This document shows positions 17,251-26,660 of a stretch of 64,000 nt of DNA, piece by piece. Location of the stretch: the NCBI GenBank assembly GCA_041391505.1, contig JAWKNW010000001.1, positions 479,780 through 543,779 of the forward strand, given 5' to 3'. The stretch is from Rhodothermales bacterium. GTDB lineage: Bacteria > Bacteroidota > Rhodothermia > Rhodothermales > JAHQVL01. The notes under the pieces are model-generated. The model was given only the letters and a program-made list of their open reading frames with translations. It did not search any database and was not told the DNA's origin. The stretch's first letter is position 1, and the number at the start of each line of letters is the position of its first letter. Made by a program: the position numbers and the translations under genes.

Positions 17251-18793
17251 AGTTCCAGCCTGGATTCTGCGTCAATTCGCCGAGCAGGATTTCGCGGGGC
17301 GGGACCATATACAGGAAGCGGTCCGGCCGGATGTTGTACACATCCAGCGTCTTCGAGTCGCGCGCGCGGAAGGCCTGACCGTGCGCGACCATCACGCGTT
17401 CCGCGACGTCGGAGCCGAAGCGCATGAGGTCGAGCCAGTAGTGGCCTTCGCCCAGCAGTTCGATCATCCGCTCGTGCAGGATGGCATCGCCCATCGGGCT
17501 GCCGGTCGTGGCGCCCGAGAAATCACCCAGGTTGACCGGCGGCAGGCCGGCACGGTCGCGCACCCGGTTCAGGTACGTCATCGCCTGCCCATCGTTGCTC
17601 GAGCGCCAGTACGCTTCCGCCGCCGAGAGGAGCGCGTCGGCGAACCGGAACGAGATCCAGTTGACGTTCATCTGGCCCTGGCCGTTGATGGCCGCCGGCC
17701 AGTAGAACTTGTTGAGGTACGGGATCGAGTCGTTGAAGGCGATTTCCGGGTAGGCGCTATTGCCCGCGGCTTCCCACCAGCCGATCGCGTCGGCGTACCG
17801 CAGGTCGCCCGGCTCGTACGCGTTGATCACGTCCGGCGTCGGCATGTACCGGCCGAGGGGTACGACGGTCGGGATGGCGAAGACGCCGCCGGCCGTGTAC
17901 GGCAGGATGTCCACGAGGAGCGCGTCGATCTGCGGCTGCCCGGCGATGTTCGGGTTGAACTGCAGTTCGAAGATCGATTCCGCGTTGTTCTTGTTCGCGG
18001 GATCGAAGACCGACAGGTAGGTCGGCATCATCGAGTAGCTGTAGGGGCCCGCGTCGAGTGCCGTGAATTCGGTGGCGGCGCCGGTGAAGTTGCCGGTGAG
18101 CAGGTAGGTCTTGCCCAGCAGGAAGCGCGCGGCACCCTGCGTGGCACGACCCACGTTGGCCCCGCTGTAGCTGACGGGCAGCTTCGCGATGGCATCCTGA
18201 AGGTCGGTCACGATCTGGGTGTAGACCTCCGACGCGGGGCGACGCCCGCCTTCGGGCACGGCCTGCGACGGGGACGTGATTTCTTCGAGCGAAAGCGGGA
18301 TATCGCCCCAGAACTGCACGCCATTCCAGTAGCACAGCGCCCGGATGAACTTCGCCTCACCGATGATGCGGTCCTTCTGGGCGGCGTCGGGAAACTCGAC
18401 AGCGTCGATGCGGCCGATGACGACGTTGGCCTCCTTGATGGTCTGGTACATCCGCTGCCAGTTGCGCTCCACGACGCCGTTGGCGACGTCCATCGTGAAC
18501 TCATCCAGCTGCGGGATGCCGGCGACCGTATGCGGCAGGTTGACGTCGAAATGGCGCGTCAGCGTGGGCCCGCGGAGGTCGGTCATGTAGCGATAATCTT
18601 CATCGCCCATGAAGCCCCGAAGGCGCGCATACACGCCATTGACCGCCTGCTCCATTTGCGTAGGCGTCTCGTAGAAGTTGGCCGTCGTCGAGAACGAGGC
18701 CGGGTCGGGTTCGAGGAACGAATCGCAGCCCGTCCACAGCACAACCATGCAGAGCACGGGCAGGATGCGTTTGATCATATTCGAATGTCTCAT
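17249..18793 (-). CDS. SusD/RagB-family outer-membrane nutrient-binding lipoprotein
   Basis: A 514-residue SusD homologue. It has a lipoprotein signal (MIKRILPVLCMVVLWTGCDSFLEPDP), an N-terminal SusD-like part ('TTANFYETPTQMEQAVNGVYARLR', 'NWQRMYQTIKEANVVIGRID', 'GEAKFIRALCYWNGVQFWGDIPL') and the conserved C-terminal RagB/SusD part ('RFADALLSAAEAYWR', 'LNRVRDRAGLPPV', 'ILHERMIELLGEGHYWLDLMRFG', 'MVPPREILLGELTQNPGWN'). SusD caps its SusC partner and captures glycans or peptides at the surface. The SusC gene lies 88 bp upstream on the same strand. Met6 is an equally good start. The ligand cannot be read from sequence. Confidence 0.93.
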   Translation of the reverse strand: MRHSNMIKRILPVLCMVVLWTGCDSFLEPDPASFSTTANFYETPTQMEQAVNGVYARLRGFMGDEDYRYMTDLRGPTLTRHFDVNLPHTVAGIPQLDEFTMDVANGVVERNWQRMYQTIKEANVVIGRIDAVEFPDAAQKDRIIGEAKFIRALCYWNGVQFWGDIPLSLEEITSPSQAVPEGGRRPASEVYTQIVTDLQDAIAKLPVSYSGANVGRATQGAARFLLGKTYLLTGNFTGAATEFTALDAGPYSYSMMPTYLSVFDPANKNNAESIFELQFNPNIAGQPQIDALLVDILPYTAGGVFAIPTVVPLGRYMPTPDVINAYEPGDLRYADAIGWWEAAGNSAYPEIAFNDSIPYLNKFYWPAAINGQGQMNVNWISFRFADALLSAAEAYWRSSNDGQAMTYLNRVRDRAGLPPVNLGDFSGATTGSPMGDAILHERMIELLGEGHYWLDLMRFGSDVAERVMVAHGQAFRARDSKTLDVYNIRPDRFLYMVPPREILLGELTQNPGWN

Positions 18794-18881
18794 TGTGTTC
18801 TCAGTATTAAGCTTGGATTCGACAGAGAGCGGAAAAACGGCCGTGGGCGCGTTCGTCCGTTAGCGGCTGAACCGGTGGGCA

Positions 18882-21800
18882 TCACAGGTTCAGCTCGATG
18901 CCGAAGGTGAAGCTCCTGGGAATCGGGTAGTTGCCAAAGTCGAGACCCGGCGCGACGTTGGCGCGCTCGCGGTCGGTGACGTCGGGGTTGCCCGGATACG
19001 GCGAGAGGATCATCAGGTTGTCGCCCGAGAGGTACACGCTCGAACCGGCCAGCGCACCCTTGTCGAAGTTGTAGCGCACCATGAGGTTGCGCAGCCAGAT
19101 GTAGCTGGCGTCCGACAGGATGAGCGAGTGGTTGTTGTCGCGGTACTGCTGCCGGCCGAAGGCGCCACCGTTCATCGTCGGGGTGATGCCGTCGCCCGGC
19201 TGATCCGGGGAGAGCCACATGTTCTGGACGTAATCCGAGTCCACAATGAACAGACCGTCGATGTTACGCGACGTACGGAAGAACTCCGAGCGCAGGTTGT
19301 CGCCGCCGAACGAGCCCGTGAAGAGCGCGCGGACGTCGATATTCCCGAAGCTCAGGGTCTGCGTCATGCCGAAGATGAAGTCCGGGTAGTTGTCACCCAG
19401 CACGGCGAAGTCGCCGCCGGCTTCCACCATGACCCGTTCCGTGATGGAGCCGTCGCCGTTCAGGTCGCGGATGATGAAGCTGCCCGGCACGGCGCCGGCG
19501 TAGGACGTCAGGCTCGCGATCTGGGCAGTGCTTTCGTACAGGCCGTCGATGATGTAGCCGACGTAGGTGGCCATCGGAAGGCCGACACGGTGGATGAAGG
19601 CCGTCGGGCCGGCATCACGATAGAAGATGTCGTTGCCGTCCGGCAGCTTGGTCACTTGGTTGCGGTTGAAGGCCACGTTGAAGTCGGTCGTCCACGAGAA
19701 CTTGTCGCGGCTGACGTTCACGGTGCTCAGGCTCAGTTCCAGACCGCGGTTGCGGATTTCGCCGAGGTTCTGCGTCACGTTCGTGAAGCCCGTCAGGTAC
19801 GGCAGATCGCGCTGGAGCAGCAGGCTGTTCGTGTTGCGCTGGTAGAGCTCCATCGAGAGCCGCACCTGGTAGTTGTGCAGCGCGGCGTCCAGACCGAAGT
19901 TGACTTCTTCCGTCTTTTCCCAGGCGAGGTCGGCGTTGCCCAGCGTGTTGAGCAGGCGGCCGGCGGCCTCGTTGTTGCCGAGCACGTAGTTGCCCGTCAC
20001 GACGGTACCCAGCTGCGAGTAGTTGCCGATCTGGTTGTTACCCGTCTCGCCGTAGCTGATGCGGGCGCGCAGTTCGGGAACGTCGGTGCGGAGCCCCGCC
20101 ATGAACTTCTCGTTGTGCAGGTTCCACGCGAAGGCGCCCGAGGGGAACGTACCCCAGCGTTTGTTCTCGCCGAAGCGGGAGGAGCCGTCCGTACGGATGG
20201 TGCCGGTAAAGACGTATTTGTCCTTGATGTTGTAGTTCAAACGCGCCAGGCCGGACAGCAGCGACCAGCTCTGTTCGTTCGTATTGCCCGTCAGGTTGAA
20301 AGCCACGTTGAGCGTGCGGATGTCGTCGCTCGGGAAGAGGCCGTTGAAGGCGCTCGTGATCGTGTTTTCGCGCTGGGCCGTGACACCCGCGAGGGCGTCG
20401 AGCCGGCCGGGGCCGATGTTCTTCGTCAGGTTCAGCGTCGTTTCCGAGAGCCAGTTCAGGTAGGAGCTGGTGCCAAACGAACCGGAAGGAACGGTCGGCG
20501 GGGAGACGCGGATCTGACCGATCGTCGACGGGCGGAACTGCTCGCGGTCGGAGCTCGAGTAGTCGACGTTGAAGCTCTGGCGCAGCTCGAGGCCATCGAC
20601 GATTTCGTAGTTCACGAACGCGCTGCTGATGGCCCGGAGGCCCGTCTGCTTGTCCACGTCCTCGTTGAGCCAGAGGACCGGGTTCGGCTGCGACCAAACG
20701 CCCGTACACCCGACTTCGTCCGACGTGTCGCCGATTTGCGGGTTCAGGCTGCCGTCGGCCAGGCGGACCGGCGAGAGCGGGCACATCATCCAGGCGCCGC
20801 CGCCCGGATCGTTGTTGCCGCCGCGGCCCGTGCCACCCTCGAAACCGAGGTTGCGGATGGAGAACACCGGCGCGACGCGGAGGCCGGCCGTGACCTTGTC
20901 GGAGAGGTTGGCTTCCAGGTTGGCGCGGAGGGAAACGCGGTTGAAGTCCGTATTAAGCACCTGGCCTTCCTGGCGGGTATAACCGGCAGAGAAGTAGGAC
21001 CGAACCTGGTTGCTGCCGCCGCTCGCCGAAACCTGGATATTGTACTGGTTCGACACGCGGTTGATCTGATCCCACCAGTTGGTGCCCTGCCCCCGGTACT
21101 GCTCGGGGTTCTGGTATTCCACCGGAATCGCCGTGGCGGTCCCGGCGTCGATACGGCCCTGCCAGAGTCGATTCTGGAAGAGCGCGAACTCGTAGCCGTT
21201 GGCGGCGTCGATCGTCATGCGGTCGATCGGGTGGTTCTGACCCGAATACGCCGAGATGCTCAGCTGGCGCGGGCCGGCGGAGCCGCTCTTCGTCGTCACG
21301 ATGACGACGCCGTTCGAGGCGCGCGAGCCGTAGATGGCGGTCGCCGAGGCGTCCTTGAGCAGCGTGATCGAGGCGATGTCCTCGGCCGGGATGTCCGCCA
21401 GCGGGTTGCGGACGTTGGTCGTCGTCTGATCGGCCTGCGGCAGCGCAAACCCGTCGACGACGTACAGCGGCTGGCCGCCGGCGCCCACGTTGCCGATGCC
21501 GCGGACCTGGATGTTCGGACCGCCGCCCGGGACGCCTGTCGCCGTCTGCACCTGCACGCCGGCGATCTGGCCCTGGATGACCTGGTCGACGGACGTACGC
21601 GGCATGCCGGAGATGTTTTCCGCGTTGATGACGCCCACCGAGCCGGTGACGTCCTCACTGCGCACGGTACCGTAGCCGACGACCGTCACTTCGCCGAGGT
21701 CGATCGCCGACTCGGTCATGCCGAAGTCGACATTCGTCGTGCCGCCGGCCGTGACGACGACGTCGGTGCGTTCGATGGGCACGAACCCGACGAAGCGGGC

Positions 21801-22097
21801 GCGCGCGATGTAGGTGCCGGGCGCCACGTTGGTGATCGTGTAGCGTCCGTTCAGGTCGCTCGTGGCGCCTTTCGAGGTGCCGACCAGCGAGACGGTGGCG
21901 CCGGGAAGCGGATCACCGGTCTTCACGTCGGTGATGACACCGGACACCGTCCCCTGGGCGAGCGCCTGCTGCGGCGAAAAGGTGAAGGCCGAACAGACAG
22001 CGAGTACAAGCATCAGCACCGCGGATAGTCCATGGCGCCGCATGCGTGTCGCGTGTCGTTGCGATGCGTGCGTTGCGTTCATAGCTGAATCTTTCAT
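18882..22097 (-). CDS. SusC/RagA-family TonB-dependent outer-membrane transporter
   Basis: A 1071-residue SusC homologue. Signal peptide up to about residue 48; carboxypeptidase-regulatory-like domain 50-128 ('GTVSGVITDVKTGDPLPGATV', 'DLNGRYTITNVAPGTYIARARFVGF'); 'EVTVVGYGTVRSEDVTGSV' 137-155 typical of SusC; plug about 150-271 ('IQVRGIGN', 'LYVVDGF' 211-217, 'ITLLKDASATAIYGSRASNGVVIVTTKSG'); barrel to the end ('PRSFTFGIELNL'). It imports a substrate delivered by SusD, powered by TonB. The substrate may be a plant-type sugar given xylA and the isomerases nearby (inference). No sigma/anti-sigma or hybrid two-component regulator adjoins the pair. Confidence 0.95.
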   Translation of the reverse strand: MKDSAMNATHASQRHATRMRRHGLSAVLMLVLAVCSAFTFSPQQALAQGTVSGVITDVKTGDPLPGATVSLVGTSKGATSDLNGRYTITNVAPGTYIARARFVGFVPIERTDVVVTAGGTTNVDFGMTESAIDLGEVTVVGYGTVRSEDVTGSVGVINAENISGMPRTSVDQVIQGQIAGVQVQTATGVPGGGPNIQVRGIGNVGAGGQPLYVVDGFALPQADQTTTNVRNPLADIPAEDIASITLLKDASATAIYGSRASNGVVIVTTKSGSAGPRQLSISAYSGQNHPIDRMTIDAANGYEFALFQNRLWQGRIDAGTATAIPVEYQNPEQYRGQGTNWWDQINRVSNQYNIQVSASGGSNQVRSYFSAGYTRQEGQVLNTDFNRVSLRANLEANLSDKVTAGLRVAPVFSIRNLGFEGGTGRGGNNDPGGGAWMMCPLSPVRLADGSLNPQIGDTSDEVGCTGVWSQPNPVLWLNEDVDKQTGLRAISSAFVNYEIVDGLELRQSFNVDYSSSDREQFRPSTIGQIRVSPPTVPSGSFGTSSYLNWLSETTLNLTKNIGPGRLDALAGVTAQRENTITSAFNGLFPSDDIRTLNVAFNLTGNTNEQSWSLLSGLARLNYNIKDKYVFTGTIRTDGSSRFGENKRWGTFPSGAFAWNLHNEKFMAGLRTDVPELRARISYGETGNNQIGNYSQLGTVVTGNYVLGNNEAAGRLLNTLGNADLAWEKTEEVNFGLDAALHNYQVRLSMELYQRNTNSLLLQRDLPYLTGFTNVTQNLGEIRNRGLELSLSTVNVSRDKFSWTTDFNVAFNRNQVTKLPDGNDIFYRDAGPTAFIHRVGLPMATYVGYIIDGLYESTAQIASLTSYAGAVPGSFIIRDLNGDGSITERVMVEAGGDFAVLGDNYPDFIFGMTQTLSFGNIDVRALFTGSFGGDNLRSEFFRTSRNIDGLFIVDSDYVQNMWLSPDQPGDGITPTMNGGAFGRQQYRDNNHSLILSDASYIWLRNLMVRYNFDKGALAGSSVYLSGDNLMILSPYPGNPDVTDRERANVAPGLDFGNYPIPRSFTFGIELNL

Positions 22098-22173
22098 GGT
22101 AGACTTCTACAAAGAGGACTCGTTAGAAAAAGCGCTGCGTCCACGCTCGGCGTGCCGGCCGGACGCGTACGCA

Positions 22174-22827
22174 TCAATAGGACGGCAGCGAGATCCCGAG
22201 ACGAAGCACGAGGTTGCTGATGCGCTGCTGATCCGAGGAAAAGGCGATGGTGCGGACGATGTAGTCCTCATCCATGAATCCGGAGAGCGCGAGTCCGTAG
22301 CGGATCTCGGGGAAGAACACGAGGCCCCAGCCTTCGGGCTGGAATTCGAGGCCGGCGCCGATGTTGAAGCTGGCGAACGACGTCGATCCCTTCGGATTGT
22401 CCAGCGTCTGCCGCAGATCGGGTTGATCCGTGTGCAGGAAGTTGAACGAGGGACCCAGCACGACATAGGGGCTGAGCGTTTCCATCCGGAAATGGATCAG
22501 GAAATCGAGCGGGAATTCGGCGACGCGAATGCTCGACTTCAGCGGATTCAGTGCAGCGCTCAACCCCTCGATCTCCCAGTCGAAGTCGGCCTGACGAACG
22601 AACGCGCCGGGACGGAACGTGACTTTCCCAAAACGGAAATCGTAGAACATGCCCAGATTAAAACCGCCCGAGGGTTCGAACGAATTGGAGGCCGAACTCG
22701 TGAAACTGGGCGAGTTGGCCATGTTCAGCGCATATCCGCCGGCAAAGCCGATCTGCGCTTTCGCCGGCAACGTCAGCAACACGAGCAGAGATGCGAGTAA
22801 TAATCCCTTGCTTGGCGATGCGGTCAT
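22174..22827 (-). CDS. Small outer-membrane beta-barrel protein (PorT/OmpW-like)
   Basis: A 217-residue exported protein starting at MTASPSKGLLLASLLVLLTLPAKAQ, with a clear signal peptide; the frame runs 51 codons further upstream but without coding character. The mature protein has alternating strands with glycine and aromatics ('IGFAGGYALNMANS', 'GGFNLGMFYDFRFGKVTFRPGAFVRQADFDWEI', 'FPLDFLIHFRMETLSPYVVLGPSFNFL', 'FNIGAGLEFQPEGWGLVFFPEIRYGLALSGF', 'NLVLRLGISLPSY'), as in the eight-strand PorT-like barrels of Bacteroidota. It lies 76 bp upstream of the SusC gene in the same direction and may share its transcript. Confidence 0.75.
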   Translation of the reverse strand: MTASPSKGLLLASLLVLLTLPAKAQIGFAGGYALNMANSPSFTSSASNSFEPSGGFNLGMFYDFRFGKVTFRPGAFVRQADFDWEIEGLSAALNPLKSSIRVAEFPLDFLIHFRMETLSPYVVLGPSFNFLHTDQPDLRQTLDNPKGSTSFASFNIGAGLEFQPEGWGLVFFPEIRYGLALSGFMDEDYIVRTIAFSSDQQRISNLVLRLGISLPSY

Positions 22828-23434
22828 AATACATCCTCCATCGTGACAGTTAAACAAATGACGATGGCGACAACCCGGCACATGCTCGCGCGCGTGGGAT
22901 GCCCTCGGGTCGGTGTCCGGGGGCAACGTGCCTTCCAGGGCGGGGGCGGTGGATCGCTCGCACTGGGAATTCACGTCCATTTACGGGGAGGATGCACCGC
23001 GTGCGCTCATCGGGCGCAGGAAGCGCTATGTATCTCTCAACGGAAGCAGACCAAGGGGGGACGCTCCCGCTGTCGGGATTTCGGTGGTGCGTGGCGAACG
23101 CCGCCGAGGTGGTGGTAGCGGGATTCGCCTCTATAAATTAACCGGTCGCTGACCGGGGAGGGCGGCGGTTGTACGCCGTGAACCGTACGTAGAAACCAGG
23201 AAAACCGCTTTCGCGCGGGACGATCTGGCACGACACCGGCAGAATATCTAATGCCCGAGTAAAAAACAAGCCCGGAAGCGATCCCGGCGTCATGAGAACC
23301 CCGACGCCGGCGCCGGCGCGCCGCCCGGCACGTGGGCCTGCTTCCAGGCATAATAAATCCAGGGATTTTCAACCGATCGTCGACAAAATTGAGGCGCGCA
23401 CCGGCTCAGGGTAGTTAGAAATGCCCTACCCTCC
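22828..23434. other. Intergenic region without a recognisable gene
   Basis: About 600 bp between two minus-strand genes. Short open frames here encode proteins with no recognisable domain. The region should hold the promoter of the barrel/SusCD group and the 3-prime end of the TPR/FG-GAP operon (hairpin at 23408-23432). No tRNA-like or riboswitch-like structure was noticed. Confidence 0.5.
23408..23432 (-). terminator. Hairpin after the TPR lipoprotein gene
   Basis: AGGGTAG (23408-23414) pairs with CTACCCT (23426-23432) across an 11-base loop, beginning two bases after the stop codon of the minus-strand TPR gene. No T run follows, so termination activity is uncertain. Confidence 0.35.
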
Positions 23435-24670
23435 TCACGGCGGAGCCTGAAACGCGCACAATCCGTCCAGATAACCGCGCGCTGTCGGGTGGTCGGGCTG
23501 CTGCCGCAACACGCCATTCCAGGCCTCGCGGGCGTTGCTGCAGTCGCCCGTCACGGCATAGGCCAGGCCCAGCGCCAGCCGGTCGTCGATCCGGCGCGGA
23601 TCCGCCTTCAGGATGGACGAAAACCGCTGGATCGCCTCGTTCGTACGGCCGTTCGCCATCGCAATCCGCGCCAGACCGCTACGGGCATCCAGGTTGTCGG
23701 GCGCCAGGGCCTCGGCGCGCGCAAACGCCTCCTCGGCGCGGTCCATCACGCCGGCCCGGTGGTACAGCCGCCCGAGATGCACCCAGATCGCCGGCGCATC
23801 GGGGTCGCGGGCGACCGCCTCTTCCGTCGCGGTGATGTCGGCCATCAGCACGCGGGCCGTGTCGGCTCTGGCCAGATAGACCCGCGCCTCGTCTTCCCTC
23901 CCGAGCCGCAACAGCACCTGGCCGAGGTTGTACTGGGCGGGGTAATGCAGCGGAAGGGCGTCGGCCGCCTGCTGGAGGTACCGCCGTGCCTCCTCGAGCC
24001 GGCCGGTGCGGTAGAGTTGCGCGCCGACGGCAAAGCGGTAATTCGCATGGTCCGGCCGCAACGCCAGCGCCGCCCGGGAGTGGACGAGCGCCTCCTCGTA
24101 CGCGCCCAGCTTCTCCAGAAACTGGCCGTAGAGGAGCTGCGCGTCGGCGTTCGTGCTGTCCAGTTCGAGCGCCCGGTCGTAGGCCCACCGCGCGCTGTCC
24201 GGCACGCCGGCTTCGGCATAGACCACGCCGAGCTTTTCATACACCTCCGACCGCGGCGCCAACGCCGCCTCTTTCCGGTAATACCGCACGGCCTCCGCCG
24301 GCTGGCCGAGCTCGCCGGCGATGTCGCCCAGCCGCTGCCAGGCGCCGGGGAAATACGGATCCAGGGCCAGCACCCGCTCGAAGGCGGCCCGCGCATCCGC
24401 GTACCGATTGAGGCGCATCCACACGTTGCCCTGGAAAAACGGCACATCGGCGAGTTCGGGAGCCTGCCGCCCCACGCTGTCGGCCAGCGCCAGGGCGACC
24501 GCGTAGCGCCCCTGCTGAAACGCCTCATCCCCCTCCAGCAGCAAGGCGCGCAGACGCGGATCCAGCGCGGCGCGCAGTGCGTCCGTCCGCGAGACGGGTC
24601 TCGCCGGCTCGTCGGCGGCGCACCCGGCCAGCACGACGCCGGCGACCAGCACGATCAGCCATCCCCTCAT
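23435..24670 (-). CDS. TPR-repeat lipoprotein
   Basis: A 411-residue lipoprotein (MRGWLIVLVAGVVLAGC, Cys17) made almost wholly of tetratricopeptide repeats. About nine to ten 34-residue units can be followed ('YADARAAFERVLALDPYFPGAWQRLGDIAGELGQPAEAVRYYRKEAAL', 'YEEALVHSRAALALRPDHANYRFAVGAQLYRTG', 'ALPLHYPAQYNLGQVLLRLGREDEA', 'DPDAPAIWVHLGRLYHRAGVMDRAEEAFARAEALAPDN'). TPR proteins scaffold protein interactions. Its ATG overlaps the TGA of the upstream FG-GAP gene (ATGA), so the two are translationally coupled, and pairs of this kind (ASPIC/UnbV FG-GAP plus TPR) recur in Bacteroidota and Acidobacteria. Probably periplasmic or surface-bound. Confidence 0.88.
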   Translation of the reverse strand: MRGWLIVLVAGVVLAGCAADEPARPVSRTDALRAALDPRLRALLLEGDEAFQQGRYAVALALADSVGRQAPELADVPFFQGNVWMRLNRYADARAAFERVLALDPYFPGAWQRLGDIAGELGQPAEAVRYYRKEAALAPRSEVYEKLGVVYAEAGVPDSARWAYDRALELDSTNADAQLLYGQFLEKLGAYEEALVHSRAALALRPDHANYRFAVGAQLYRTGRLEEARRYLQQAADALPLHYPAQYNLGQVLLRLGREDEARVYLARADTARVLMADITATEEAVARDPDAPAIWVHLGRLYHRAGVMDRAEEAFARAEALAPDNLDARSGLARIAMANGRTNEAIQRFSSILKADPRRIDDRLALGLAYAVTGDCSNAREAWNGVLRQQPDHPTARGYLDGLCAFQAPP

Positions 24671-26388
24671 GGCGCGCTCCCGGACGACGCCGCGTCCGCC
24701 ACGATGCCCGTTCCCTGCTCGATCAGCACCTCGCGACCGCCGGCCACCCGCTGGAATGTCTCAGTCTGCCCGTCGGGCCACGTCACGTCCAGGCGATCCA
24801 CGTCCGTCGCCCCGCCCAGGCCGAAGGTGGCCACCAGCTCGGATTGCGCCTGGAAACTGCCGCCGGTGCGGATCCGGCGCTCCATGGTCAGCCCCTTCAC
24901 CGTCGCGCGGATCCGCGCGCCGATGGCGCCGCGGTTGCCCGTCTCGCTCCGGAGCCGAACGCGCAGGTAGCTACCGCCGGCGGTGTCGTTGCGCCAGAGG
25001 TGCGCCGGCCCGTCGTTTTCGGTCAGCAGCACGTCGAGGTCGCCGTCGCCGTCGTGGTCCGCGGTCGCCAGCGCGCGGCCGAGCAGCGGCGCGGCGAAGG
25101 GGCCGGCTTCCGCGGCGGCCTCGGTGAAATACCCGGCGCCGTCGTTCAGAAAAAGCTGCGGCGGCTGGCGAAACGAAACGCCGAGTTGCTTGTCGGCGAT
25201 GTACTGCATGACGTGCCCGTTCGCGGCCAACAGGTCGAGGTCGGTGTCCAGGTCGGCATCGAACAGGACGAGCCCGAACGTGAGCGTCTTCAGCGTCGGG
25301 AAGCCGAGCCGCGACGCGGCGGCGCGGTCCTCGAACAGTTCGCCGCGCTCGCGCCGCCAGACGCCGACCATCTCCTGCGAAAAATTTCCGACGAACAGGC
25401 TCAGCGCCCCGGTGCTGTCGACCACGCCGGCCGCCACGCCCATGCCGGCGCGCGGCGTACCATTCTGATCCACCGCCACCCCGCTCGTCAGCGCCACCTC
25501 CGTGAAGCCGCCCGCGCCGTCGTTTCGAAAGAGAAAATTCGGCTCCCCGTCGTTGGCCACGTAGAGATCGGACCAGCCGTCGTCGTTCATATCCAGCTCG
25601 ATCACCCCCAGCCCCTTTCCGCGCCGCGGCGCGCCGGCCGGGCTGATGCCCGAGGGCGCGGTGCGGTTCTCGAACGTCCCGTCGCCCCGGTTTCGGTAAA
25701 AGGTGTCCTCCATCCCGCGATAGGTCTTCGGATTGCAGTAGTCGCGCTGCCCGTTTTCGATGCAGACCTTGTCGGTCTCGGCGGACCAGTCCAGGTAGTT
25801 GGCGATGTAGAGATCCAGCCAGCCGTCGCGGTCGGCGTCGAAAAAGACGGCGGAGGTGCTCCAGGCCTCCACGTCGGCAAGGCCGGCCGCGTCGCTCACG
25901 TCCCTGAAGAGGCCGGCGTCGTTGCGGTAAAGGCGATTTCGCCCGATGGCCGTGAGCAGGATGTCGGTGTCGCCGTCGTTGTCGTAGTCGGCCGCCGCGA
26001 TGCCCTGCCCGTAGGCGCGCTCGCCGGCCAGCCCGAGCGCTGCGGTCGCGTCGGAAAAGGACCCGCCGTCGTTGCGGTAGACGACGAGCGCCGGCCCTGC
26101 CGCGTCCGTGCGTCCAGGGAGGCTCCCTCCGCCGACGAGCACGACGTCCGGATCGCCATCGTCGTCGACATCGACGAACCCGCCGCCCCCGCTCATGATT
26201 TCCGGCATCCAGTACGCGCCGAAACCGCCGTTGCGGTGCCGGAACGCCCCGAGGCCGGCCTCGGCGGTGATGTCGGTAAACCGGACGGACGCCTCCGACG
26301 CGGCCGGGCGCTCCGCCGCCGGGCCGCCGCAGGCGCATACCGTCAGCAGCGCGCAAAAGATGACGCCTTGGAGCAATGCAACGCGCAC
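24667..26388 (-). CDS. FG-GAP/VCBS repeat lipoprotein with ASPIC/UnbV C-terminal domain (CRTAC1-like)
   Basis: A GTG start at 26388 gives a 573-residue protein beginning VRVALLQGVIFCALLTVCACGG, a lipoprotein signal; an ATG 50 codons upstream would bury it. The body is a seven-bladed FG-GAP propeller with many calcium-binding D-x-D-x-D loops: 'FVDVDDDGDPD', 'AADYDNDGDTD', 'FFDADRDGWLD', 'ELDMNDDGWSD', 'LFDADLDTDLD', 'TADHDGDGDLD'. The C terminus is an ASPIC/UnbV domain ('GNRGAIGARIRATVKG', 'SQSELVATFGLGGATDVDRLDVTWPDGQTE' like). Similar proteins occur as secreted adhesion or matrix-type proteins; no enzymatic role is established. Coupled to the TPR gene by a 4-bp overlap. Confidence 0.88.
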   Translation of the reverse strand: MRVALLQGVIFCALLTVCACGGPAAERPAASEASVRFTDITAEAGLGAFRHRNGGFGAYWMPEIMSGGGGFVDVDDDGDPDVVLVGGGSLPGRTDAAGPALVVYRNDGGSFSDATAALGLAGERAYGQGIAAADYDNDGDTDILLTAIGRNRLYRNDAGLFRDVSDAAGLADVEAWSTSAVFFDADRDGWLDLYIANYLDWSAETDKVCIENGQRDYCNPKTYRGMEDTFYRNRGDGTFENRTAPSGISPAGAPRRGKGLGVIELDMNDDGWSDLYVANDGEPNFLFRNDGAGGFTEVALTSGVAVDQNGTPRAGMGVAAGVVDSTGALSLFVGNFSQEMVGVWRRERGELFEDRAAASRLGFPTLKTLTFGLVLFDADLDTDLDLLAANGHVMQYIADKQLGVSFRQPPQLFLNDGAGYFTEAAAEAGPFAAPLLGRALATADHDGDGDLDVLLTENDGPAHLWRNDTAGGSYLRVRLRSETGNRGAIGARIRATVKGLTMERRIRTGGSFQAQSELVATFGLGGATDVDRLDVTWPDGQTETFQRVAGGREVLIEQGTGIVADAASSGSAP

Positions 26389-26660
26389 AGAATCCGGATG
26401 GAAATCGGGGTTTGGAAGGAGCGGGGTTGGAATGTACGAGCCTGCGCGCTTATATACATGACCCCGCTCGTTTCGCGGTTTCTCCCCCTGGCTGTTGCCG
26501 TGGCGTCCTGCACGCCCCGGATCGACGCCGGCATGCAAGAGGCGGGATTTCGCCCGAAATTCCGTTTTTTTGACCGATCATCCGGCCTCCCTGCGTCCCG
26601 GCATCGCACGGTCGGAGCGCCATCGCGTCCGGTCAACAGCATAACGTTTGCAGATTTGAC

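Noticed and set aside
19128..22028. Open plus-strand frame of 966 codons opposite the SusC gene
   Set aside because: SusC on the minus strand is unmistakable (regulatory domain, plug, barrel); the antisense product has no recognisable feature.
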